A stretch of DNA of 64,000 bases from the NCBI RefSeq assembly GCF_014649695.1, contig NZ_BMTN01000007.1:186001-250000 (forward strand). The letters are read 5' to 3'. Under the pieces are notes generated by a model. It worked only from the letters and a program-made list of their open reading frames with translations, was not told where the DNA came from and did not search any database. How positions within the stretch are numbered: the stretch's first letter is position 1; every line of letters begins with the position of its first letter. Shown here in pieces: positions 17,416 through 24,799 of the stretch. Made by a program: the position numbers and the translations under genes. Source of the stretch: Streptomyces kurssanovii. Its GTDB lineage: Bacteria; Actinomycetota; Actinomycetes; Streptomycetales; Streptomycetaceae.

Positions 17416-18291
17416 TCAGCGGGGCCCCCGCTTCCCCGGGGCGAACAGGACGCGGAACGTCTTGGGCCAGAACTTGCCGGTGATCAGGAACTGGTTGGTG
17501 CCGGGGACGGCCGCGATACCGTTCAGCACGGATCCGGGCAAGCCTTCGTCCTCGCGCAGCAGGCCCGAGGCATCGATGCTCCCCGTCACCACACCGGTGG
17601 CGGTGTCGATGCGCACGATCCGATCGGTGAACAGGACATTGGCGTACACGGCCTCGCCGACGCACTCCAGTTCGTTCAGCTTCGTTACCGGTCGGCCGCC
17701 CTGGGTGACGGTGATGTGGCCCGTCCCGGCGAGCGTCCGGGAATCCCGGAACGTCAGCCGGGACGATCCGTCGCTCGTCACCAACCGGTTCCCGGACGGC
17801 TGGTGGCACACTCCCCAGCCTTCGTCGGGGTACGGGACACGACGCACCTCCGACAGCGTCCTCGCGTCGCGCTCGATGGCGATCCGGTTTCGCCAGGTGA
17901 GCTGCCAGAGTTTCCCGCCGAGCACGGTGATCCCCTCACCGAACAACGGGGCGGGCAGCGCCGTGCGGACGGTCGGGCGCCCGCCGGGCGGGCCCGCCCG
18001 CACCGAGGACCGACCGGCCAGGCCGGTGCCCTCGTACAGCGTGCCGCCGGCCATCTCCAGTCCCTGGGTGAACGCCTGCGGATCGTGCGGAAGAACCTCG
18101 AGCACCTTGACCCTCAATTGCTCGACGTCGTCCGCGGAGATCGACCCGCTCTCCGCTGTCCTGCTCCCGGCGGGCGTGCCGGACATGGCGTGTTCCCTCG
18201 TGTCCCCCGCCGCGCAGGAGGTGAGCAGCACCCCGCAGAGCACGGCTGCCACAGTGATACGTAGGCGTTCGGACATGAGCAAGCAGTCCAT
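17416..18291 (-). CDS. Glutaminyl-peptide cyclotransferase (beta-propeller type), lipoprotein
   Basis: A 291-residue protein with a lipoprotein signal (VAAVLCGVLLTSCAAG; Cys near residue 26). The catalytic domain shows AFTQGLEMAGGTLYEGTGLA, FGEGITVLGGKLWQLTW, PYPDEGWGV, TKLNELECV and GSVLNGIAAVPGTNQF, the hallmarks of plant/bacterial-type glutaminyl cyclases (PF05096), which cyclise N-terminal glutamine to pyroglutamate. It would act outside the membrane. The gene is convergent with DUF4012 and divergent from the tyrosine kinase. Why a pyroglutamate-forming enzyme lies in a polysaccharide locus is unknown; maturation of a secreted or surface partner is possible. Confidence 0.88.
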   Translation of the reverse strand: MDCLLMSERLRITVAAVLCGVLLTSCAAGDTREHAMSGTPAGSRTAESGSISADDVEQLRVKVLEVLPHDPQAFTQGLEMAGGTLYEGTGLAGRSSVRAGPPGGRPTVRTALPAPLFGEGITVLGGKLWQLTWRNRIAIERDARTLSEVRRVPYPDEGWGVCHQPSGNRLVTSDGSSRLTFRDSRTLAGTGHITVTQGGRPVTKLNELECVGEAVYANVLFTDRIVRIDTATGVVTGSIDASGLLREDEGLPGSVLNGIAAVPGTNQFLITGKFWPKTFRVLFAPGKRGPR

Positions 18292-18613
18292 TTCCTTCGC
18301 TCTCCTCGGTCATGTACGGGCCGGGCGGCGGGCTGATGGCCTTGACCAAGACTGAATACACGGACTTTCGGCGCGCATGACTGCCGCACAGTTCGGCGTT
18401 GCTCAGAAGCCACCAGATGGTGTAGCGCTCGCTCTGCCTCGGCGCACACGCACTTATGACGGTGGACCGGACCGCCGACGGACGTGTGCCTGCCGCCAGG
18501 GCTGTTTGTCGGGCCGACATGGGGGTGGCTACCCGGACTGAGACGTTCCAGCCCCTATTTTCGAGGGTGCAAACAGGGAGTAAACGTCATCTTCGGGTGG
18601 CTTCCTCGGTTCT
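18292..18613. other. Intergenic region between the cyclotransferase and the tyrosine autokinase
   Basis: 322 bp between divergent genes. The segment next to the kinase gene (about 18545-18600) has the AT-richer tract CCCCTATTTTCGAGGG and AAACAGGGAGTAAACG, a reasonable place for the kinase promoter. I see no convincing gene, inverted repeat or hexamer pair. Confidence 0.45.
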
Positions 18614-20068
18614 ATGATGGGGTGCAGGTTGGATCTCCACGGATTCCTGAAGGCTCTTGCCAGAGGCTGGCCGACCGTATTGGTCTGCCTGGTTCTCGCG
18701 GTCGGAACGGCACTCGCCGCCACGAAACTGACCACCCCCGTCTACGAAGCCAGGACTCAGCTCTTCGTCGCCACCCGCACTGGTGAGGACACCGCTCAAC
18801 TGAGCCAGGGGCAGACGTTCTCGCAGGCCCGCGTGCAGTCCTACGCCGCAATCGTCCCGACCCGTCGGGTGACCGAGCCCGTGGTGCGCAAGCTGAAGCT
18901 GCGCACCACACCGGAGGAGCTGGCATCGAGGATCACGGCCGAGGCCCCGCTCGACACCGTGCTCATCAACATCACCGTCCGGGACACCGTTCCCAGTCGT
19001 GCCGCCGAGATCGCAAACGCCGTCGCCGCGGGTTTCACCGCCGTCGTCGAGCGACTGGAGAGACCTACGCAGCTGAACCGGAAGCCCTCATTCGACGAGC
19101 GGGACGAACCGGATGTACCTGTTTCCCCCGTCTCGTTGGGCGTCACTCAGCCGGCGGTTGTGCCCGCCGATCCCGTCTCGCCACGCCCGCTGCTCAATCT
19201 GGCTGCCGGAGTGCTCGGCGGACTCCTGCTGGGCGCCGGACTTGTCGTCCTGCGCGAGACGCTCGATACCACTGTCAAAACGAGTCAGGCGCTCGGCGAG
19301 CTCACCGGGCTGCCCAGCCTCGGATCCATCCCGTACGACAGGAATGCACCCAAACAGCCGCTCGCCGCTGTCACTGGGTACTCCGGGCGCGCCGAGGCGT
19401 TCCGCAAGCTGCGCACGAATCTGCAATTCGCGCAGGTCGACGACCGCCCCCAGATCATCATGGTGACCAGTTCGCTGCCCGGCGAGGGCAAGACCAGCAT
19501 GGCGGTGAACCTGGCCTTCTCCCTCGCAGAGGCGGGCGTGTCCACCTGCCTGGTGGACTGCGACCTGCGCCGCCCGACTGTGGCCAAGACCTTTGGTCTG
19601 GTCGAGGACGCCGGACTGACAACTGTGCTCATCGGACAGAGCCGCGTCGAAGAAGTGATGCAGCGGGTCGGCAGTCACCTCTCGGTCCTCGCCAGCGGCG
19701 CCACGCCCCCCAACCCCACCGAACTGCTGGCCTCGGCACGAATGGGAGAGGTCCTGGGCGAGCTCGCAACCACTTATGAAGCGGTGATCGTCGATACCGC
19801 GCCGTTGTTGCCGGTCGCCGACACGGTCGGACTCGCCCCACTGACCCAGGGCTCACTACTGGTCGTCCGTGCCTCCAAGACCAGTCGTGACCAGCTTCGC
19901 ACCGCCACCGAAGCGTTGGAACGCGTGGGAAGCCGCATCCTTGGCACCGTCTTCAACATGGCTGCGACATCCCAGAGCGACTGCTACGGCAGCTACACGA
20001 CGTACGGCGAACTTCCCGCGCCCCGTGTGTCGGCCCACCCCAAAGAGGGGGCAGGTCTTGATCCCTGA
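18614..20068 (+). CDS. Polysaccharide co-polymerase/tyrosine autokinase (fused Wzz-BY-kinase)
   Basis: A 484-residue protein. Two membrane helices (about residues 19-37 and 193-215) flank an extracytoplasmic Wzz-like domain. The cytoplasmic half is a bacterial tyrosine kinase: Walker A SSLPGEGKTS near 285, Walker A' VDCDLRRP near 313, and Walker B VIVDTAPLLPVAD near 391. The C-terminal tail has a small tyrosine cluster (CYGSYTTYGELP), the expected autophosphorylation site. Such proteins regulate chain length and export in Wzx/Wzy pathways. The start is ambiguous between ATG at 18614 and 18617, neither with a strong ribosome-binding site. It ends the polysaccharide locus. Confidence 0.92.
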   Translation: MMGCRLDLHGFLKALARGWPTVLVCLVLAVGTALAATKLTTPVYEARTQLFVATRTGEDTAQLSQGQTFSQARVQSYAAIVPTRRVTEPVVRKLKLRTTPEELASRITAEAPLDTVLINITVRDTVPSRAAEIANAVAAGFTAVVERLERPTQLNRKPSFDERDEPDVPVSPVSLGVTQPAVVPADPVSPRPLLNLAAGVLGGLLLGAGLVVLRETLDTTVKTSQALGELTGLPSLGSIPYDRNAPKQPLAAVTGYSGRAEAFRKLRTNLQFAQVDDRPQIIMVTSSLPGEGKTSMAVNLAFSLAEAGVSTCLVDCDLRRPTVAKTFGLVEDAGLTTVLIGQSRVEEVMQRVGSHLSVLASGATPPNPTELLASARMGEVLGELATTYEAVIVDTAPLLPVADTVGLAPLTQGSLLVVRASKTSRDQLRTATEALERVGSRILGTVFNMAATSQSDCYGSYTTYGELPAPRVSAHPKEGAGLDP

Positions 20069-20200
20069 TCTTGGACGCCCAGGACAGGGATCTCGAGCTC
20101 GATTTGGCGGATCGTGCAGCGGTTCTGTCCGGATAAGGGAATCGCGTCTCCGCCTTCCAGTGACCTCCGTCTGAGGTTGTCCTGAGCCCGGCACGTGGAA

Positions 20201-20242
20201 GGGCGCTGCCCGGGAGCCGGTGCGGCGTCCCGGGCAGCGCCC
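20201..20242. terminator. Perfect 15-bp hairpin downstream of the M4 protease gene
   Basis: GGGCGCTGCCCGGGA at 20201-20215 pairs exactly with 20228-20242 around a 12-nt loop. It lies 25 bp beyond the protease stop codon and could also terminate the kinase transcript from the left. Confidence 0.8.
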
Positions 20243-20266
20243 CGGATCAGGGAGGTGCGGTCAGCC

Positions 20267-22294
20267 TCAGAAGGTGAGCTTGAAGCTGTTGATGTAGCCG
20301 GTGTCGTAGCGGGCCACGTCCTGCACCCGCAGCTTCCAGGTGCCGTTGGCGACCTCGCTCGAGGCGTTGACCGTGTAGGTCGCCTTGACGTTGTCCGCCG
20401 AGTCCGAACCGCTCGAGTTCTTCAGGCGGTACGCGGTGCCGTCCGGAGCGAGCAGGTCGATGACCAGGTCACCGCGCCACGTGTGCACGATGTCGACGCC
20501 GACCTGAAGGGTGGACGGGGCGTTGCCGGTGCGGCCGGTGACGTTGACCGAGGAGGTCACCGCGGCGCCCGCGTCCGGGATGCTGACGTCCGCCGTGTTC
20601 TCGAAGACCGTGCCCGGGTCCGGGTCGGGGTCGCCGCCGCCGGGGCGGGCGCCGACGTTGATGCCGGCCCAGGCGTCGGTGACCGCCTTGACCTCGGCGC
20701 TGGTCGCCCCGTACAGCTCCGTCGCGACCGCGAGGGTGCCGGTCCTGGCGCCCGCGTAGTCGGTGCGGGAGCTGAACTTGGTGGTGAGCGCCTTGTACCA
20801 GATCAGCGCGGCCTTGTCGCGGCCGATGCCGGTCACCGGCAGACCGTCGGAGGTCGGCGAGTCGTAGTTGACGCCGTTGACGGTCTTGGCGCCGCTGCCC
20901 TCGGAGAGCAGGTAGAACCAGTGGTTCGCCGGGCCCGAGGAGTAGTGGACGTCGACGTTGCCGATGCCCGAGTACCAGTAGTCCTTGGAGGAGCCGTCCC
21001 TGCTCGGCTTGTCCATGTAGCGGAGCGGGGTGCCGTCGCCGCGGATGTCGATCTTCTCGCCGACGAGGTAGTCGCCCACGTCCTGGGAGTTGTTGGCGCT
21101 GAACTCCACAGCCGCGGCGAAGATGTCGCTGGTGGCCTCGTTGAGACCGCCCGACTCGCCGCTGTAGACCAGGCCGGCCGTGTTGGAGGTGACGCCGTGC
21201 GTCATCTCGTGCGCGGCCACGTCGATCGAGGTGAGCGGCTTGGCGTTGCCGGACCCGTCGCCGTACGTCATGCAGAAGCAGCTGTCCTGCCAGAACGCGT
21301 TGACGTAGTTGTTGCCGTAGTGGACCCGGGAGTACGCGCCGACCCCGTCACCGCGGATGCCGCTGCGGCCGTGCACGTTCTTGAAGTAGTCCCAGGTGAG
21401 GGCCGCGCCGAAGTGGGCGTCGGCGCCGGCGGTCTCCAGGTTCGACGGTGAGCCGTTGCCCCAGATGTCGTCGGGGCCGGAGAAGAGCGTGCCCGTGCCG
21501 GACGTACCGCGGTTGAGGTTGTACGTCTTGTGGTTGCCGCGGGTCGTGTCGGTGAGCGTGTACGACGGGGCCGTGCCCAGGGTGACCTGCCCGCTGTACT
21601 GGGTGTTGCCGGTGCCGTTGTGGACGGCCTGCCACTCGTAGAGCTTCTCGCCGGTGGCCGCATCCGTCACGACGTGCAGCTCGTTCGGGGTGCCGTCGTG
21701 CTGGAGTCCGCCGACCACGGTCTCGTAGGCGAGAGTCGGACTGCCGGTGCCCATCCAGACGACCTTGCGCGGGGCCCGCTCGGCCTTCGTCGCCTTCGAG
21801 CCCTCGGCCTTGGCGGCGCCGAGCGCCTGCCTCTCCGCCGTGGCCGGTGCGACGTCCGCGCTGGTGTCGACGCCCTTCAGGGCGGCGCGGGACGCCTTGG
21901 TGACCGCCTCGGTCGCACCCGTGGCGGACTCGGCGACCACGAGGTCGCCGCCGAGGACGGGCAGCCCGTCGTAGGTGCGCTCGTAGCGGGTGTGCGTGGT
22001 GCCGTCGCGGTCCTGGGTGACGTCCCGGACGACCAGCTTCTCCTTGGCGGTGAGGCCGAGTTCCTTCGCGGTGGCGGCCGTCGTGGCGGATGCCTGGCGT
22101 ATCAGCTCCGCGCGCTGGGCGGGGGACAGACTCTTGGGCAGTGCGCCCGGGTCGGCCTTGCCCGCCTTCGCGGCGGTGGGTGCCTCGGGCTGGGCGGCGG
22201 CCGAGGTTCCGGTCTGGAAGCCGACCGCGAGCAGGGCGGCGGTGGCGATGAGAGCTCCGGTCGCGGTGGCGCGCCGGCGATGCGTGGGTCTCAC
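20267..22294 (-). CDS. Secreted M4-family zinc metalloprotease with C-terminal P-domain
   Basis: A 675-residue preproprotein. The N-terminus RRRATATGALIATAALLAVG is a secretory signal; residues about 50-210 form the FTP/PepSY-type propeptide. The catalytic domain carries the zinc motif HEMTH near residue 362 and the third ligand in GLNEATSD near 382, plus GPANHWFYLLSEG with the catalytic histidine region. A PDPDPG linker leads to a P-domain (residues about 560-675; NTADVSIPDAGA, HTWRGDLVIDLLAPDGT, VQDVARYDTGYINSF). Thermolysin/griselysin-like extracellular protease. The gene is a single transcription unit with a strong terminator. It lies at the border between the polysaccharide locus and core-like genes. 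Confidence 0.94.
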   Translation of the reverse strand: MRPTHRRRATATGALIATAALLAVGFQTGTSAAAQPEAPTAAKAGKADPGALPKSLSPAQRAELIRQASATTAATAKELGLTAKEKLVVRDVTQDRDGTTHTRYERTYDGLPVLGGDLVVAESATGATEAVTKASRAALKGVDTSADVAPATAERQALGAAKAEGSKATKAERAPRKVVWMGTGSPTLAYETVVGGLQHDGTPNELHVVTDAATGEKLYEWQAVHNGTGNTQYSGQVTLGTAPSYTLTDTTRGNHKTYNLNRGTSGTGTLFSGPDDIWGNGSPSNLETAGADAHFGAALTWDYFKNVHGRSGIRGDGVGAYSRVHYGNNYVNAFWQDSCFCMTYGDGSGNAKPLTSIDVAAHEMTHGVTSNTAGLVYSGESGGLNEATSDIFAAAVEFSANNSQDVGDYLVGEKIDIRGDGTPLRYMDKPSRDGSSKDYWYSGIGNVDVHYSSGPANHWFYLLSEGSGAKTVNGVNYDSPTSDGLPVTGIGRDKAALIWYKALTTKFSSRTDYAGARTGTLAVATELYGATSAEVKAVTDAWAGINVGARPGGGDPDPDPGTVFENTADVSIPDAGAAVTSSVNVTGRTGNAPSTLQVGVDIVHTWRGDLVIDLLAPDGTAYRLKNSSGSDSADNVKATYTVNASSEVANGTWKLRVQDVARYDTGYINSFKLTF

Positions 22295-22717
22295 GCGGAC
22301 TCCTTCTGCGAGGGGGGTACCGGTCGGCTGGGTGGGTCGGCCGGGCAGAGCATGCGGAGCTGTGGTGCGTGGATCGGGGGAAGACTGGCAGCCGCGGACA
22401 TGTTCTGTCAGGAGCGCGACAAGAAGTTGGCCGGAATTCGTCCGTTGCCCGATAGGTCATGTTCGGTCAGCGGACGTTTCGCGGATCGTTGCCCGCCAGG
22501 GCCCGGGCATTCGCCCCGGCCCGACCCGGAAAGCAACCGGATGTTCACGGCGAAGTCTGCATCTGTGAAGGCGGCGTAGCCGCGCGGCTGCTCGCGGTCC
22601 GGTACGGGCCTTCGAGGCATGGCTCATTCCGTACCGGGCGGGCGGGCGGCACGGGCGGCCTGACCACCGGCCCCGGGGGCCGCCCGTGCGGTGGCCCGGG
22701 CCCGGCGGCCCGGCGGC
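22295..22717. other. Intergenic region upstream of the M4 protease
   Basis: 423 bp between the protease start and the exporter stop. It holds the terminator at 22649-22689. Between 22400 and 22600 a less GC-rich stretch (for example AAGAAGTTGGCCGGAATTCG) probably includes the protease promoter. A 70-codon minus-strand frame at 22408-22620 has no recognisable similarity and is not called. Confidence 0.4.
22649..22689. terminator. 12-bp hairpin after the ABC exporter operon
   Basis: GCACGGGCGGCC at 22649-22660 pairs perfectly with 22678-22689. It follows the stop codon of the second exporter gene by about 30 bp on the minus strand. Confidence 0.7.
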
Positions 22718-24799
22718 TCAGCCGACCACGCTGTCCCGCCAGGCCCTGTGCAGTTCCGCGAACCGGCCCTCGCCGCCGATCAGTCGGGCGGGCGCGCCGT
22801 CCTCGACGATCCGGCCGTGCTCCATCACCAGCACCCGGTCCGCGATCTCGACCGTCGACAGCCGGTGCGCGATGACCACCGCCGTACGGCCCTGGAGCAC
22901 CGTGTCCATCGCCCGCTGCACCGCCCGCTCACCGGGGATGTCCAGTGAGCTCGTCGCCTCGTCGAGGATCAGCACCGCCGGGTCGGCGAGCAGCGCCCGC
23001 GCGAAGGACACCAACTGCCGCTGCCCCGCGGAGATCCGTCCGCCCCGCTTGCGCACGTCCGTGTCGTAGCCGTCGGGCAGGGACTCGATGAAGTCATGGG
23101 CGCCGATCGCCTTGGCGGCCTGCTCGATGTCCGCGCGGCTCGCTTCCGGCCGCCCGAGCGCGATGTTCTCCGCGACCGTCCCGGAGAACAGGAAGGCTTC
23201 CTGGGTCACCATCACCACCCCCCGGCGAAGGTCCGGTACGGCCAGGTCCCGCAGATCGGTCCCGTCGAGCAGGACCCGGCCCTCGGTGGGGTCGTAGAAG
23301 CGGGCCAGCAGCTTGGCGAGGGTCGACTTGCCCGCGCCGGTCGAGCCGACGACCGCTACGGCCTGCCCGGCGGGGATCGTCAGGTCGAACCGGGGCAGCA
23401 CCTCCCCGCCCGTGCGGTAGGCGAAGCCGACCCGCTCGAACACCACCTCGCGGCCCGGCGTGCCGGACCTGCGCACCGGCAGTTCACGGGGTGCGCGGGC
23501 CTCCGGGACCGTCGGCTCCTGCGCCAGCAGGCCGGCGATCTTCTCCAGTGAGGCGGCCGCCGACTGGTAGGAGTTGAGGAACATCCCGAGCCGGTCGATC
23601 GGGTCGTACAGCCGCCGCAGGTACAGCACGGCCGCGGCCAGTACACCCAGGGCGAGCGTGCCCTGAGCTACCCGGTACGCGCCCCACAGGACCATCGCCG
23701 CGACAGCGGTGTTGGCGACGAGCCGGGAGCCGACGACATAGCGCGCCATCTCCAGCAGGGCGTCGCCGTTGGTGCGTTCGTGGCGGTGGTTGAGCTGCTC
23801 GAAGTCGGCGTCGTTGGCCCGTTCGCGGCGGAACGCACGCACCGGGCGGATGCCGTTCATCGTCTCCGCGAACTTCACGATGACCGCCGCGATCGCCGTG
23901 GAGCGGTTCATGAAGACGGACTTGGCCCGCCGCTGGTAGACCCGCACCAGCAGATAGAGCGGCACGAACGACAGGACCGCCATGCCGCCGATCCCGAGGT
24001 CGAGCCAGAGCAGCATCGCCGAGATGTACACGAAGGCGAGCACGACGCCGATGAGTTCCTGAAGCCCCTCGCTCAGCAGCTCGCGCAGTGACTCGACGTC
24101 GGTCGTCGAGCGGGAGATCAGCCGGCCCGAGGTGTACCGCTCGTGGAAGTCGACGCTCAGCGCCTGGGCGTGGCGGAAGATACGGCCCCGCAGATCGAGG
24201 AGCACGTCCTGGTTGACCCGGGCCGAGGCCCGGATGAAGGCGTACTGGAGCGCTCCCGCGGCCACCGCGCACAGGGCGTACCCGGTGCCGACGGCGACCA
24301 GCGGACCGTAGTCCGCCTCACGGTAGGCCGGGACGCCGCGGTCGATGGCGTACGCCACCAGCAGCGGGCCCGCCTGGACGGCGGCCTGCTGGAGGAGCAG
24401 CAGCACCGCCGCGAGCGCGACACGCGCACGGCGGGGCGCGAGGAGGGAACGCAGCAGGGCGCCGGTCGCGCCGGCCGGCGCGGGCAGGGCGTCCCGGTCG
24501 AACGGGTCGCCCGCCGGTTCACCCTTCCCGGGCGGCGCTGTGCCGTCGAGGGGGCCGGAAGCGGCCGCAGGGCCGCTCGTCCCGGGGCGGGCTGCCCCGT
24601 GCCTGTCCGCGCTGGTCGCCGACGTGTCCGCCGGGCTGCCCGCAAGCTGGTCCGTCGAAGCGTCCGCCCGGCTGACCGCAAGCTGGTCCGCGGGGCTGCC
24701 CCCGGGCTTGTCCGCCGCCCTCTCCGCCGGTTCGCCCGTAGGCGCCGCGCCCTCTGCCGGCCCTGCCGTCGCCGGCCCCTTTGTCGACCCTGCCGTCAC
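22718..24799 (-). CDS. ABC exporter half-transporter (membrane + ATPase), canonical site subunit
   Basis: A 693-residue type IV ABC exporter subunit. Residues 1-110 are low-complexity Ala/Gly/Asp/Ser/Pro sequence with repeats such as QLAVSRADASTDQLAGSPAD. Six membrane helices follow, then the ATPase domain with Walker A VVGSTGAGKSTLAK, signature ISAGQRQLVSFARA, and Walker B LILDEATSSLD with the catalytic glutamate. The start overlaps the preceding stop as ATGA (24796-24799), so the two proteins are translated together and probably form a heterodimer. Substrate unknown; multidrug-type exporters and peptide or lipid exporters share this architecture. Confidence 0.92.
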   Translation of the reverse strand: MTAGSTKGPATAGPAEGAAPTGEPAERAADKPGGSPADQLAVSRADASTDQLAGSPADTSATSADRHGAARPGTSGPAAASGPLDGTAPPGKGEPAGDPFDRDALPAPAGATGALLRSLLAPRRARVALAAVLLLLQQAAVQAGPLLVAYAIDRGVPAYREADYGPLVAVGTGYALCAVAAGALQYAFIRASARVNQDVLLDLRGRIFRHAQALSVDFHERYTSGRLISRSTTDVESLRELLSEGLQELIGVVLAFVYISAMLLWLDLGIGGMAVLSFVPLYLLVRVYQRRAKSVFMNRSTAIAAVIVKFAETMNGIRPVRAFRRERANDADFEQLNHRHERTNGDALLEMARYVVGSRLVANTAVAAMVLWGAYRVAQGTLALGVLAAAVLYLRRLYDPIDRLGMFLNSYQSAAASLEKIAGLLAQEPTVPEARAPRELPVRRSGTPGREVVFERVGFAYRTGGEVLPRFDLTIPAGQAVAVVGSTGAGKSTLAKLLARFYDPTEGRVLLDGTDLRDLAVPDLRRGVVMVTQEAFLFSGTVAENIALGRPEASRADIEQAAKAIGAHDFIESLPDGYDTDVRKRGGRISAGQRQLVSFARALLADPAVLILDEATSSLDIPGERAVQRAMDTVLQGRTAVVIAHRLSTVEIADRVLVMEHGRIVEDGAPARLIGGEGRFAELHRAWRDSVVG

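Noticed and set aside
20195-21451. Long plus-strand open frame (418 codons) opposite the metalloprotease
   Set aside because: Val/Ala/Arg/Gly-rich translation without domains; it mirrors the codon bias of the real gene on the other strand.
22408-22620. 70-codon minus-strand frame upstream of the metalloprotease
   Set aside because: No homology recognised, no clear ribosome-binding site, and it probably covers the promoter region.
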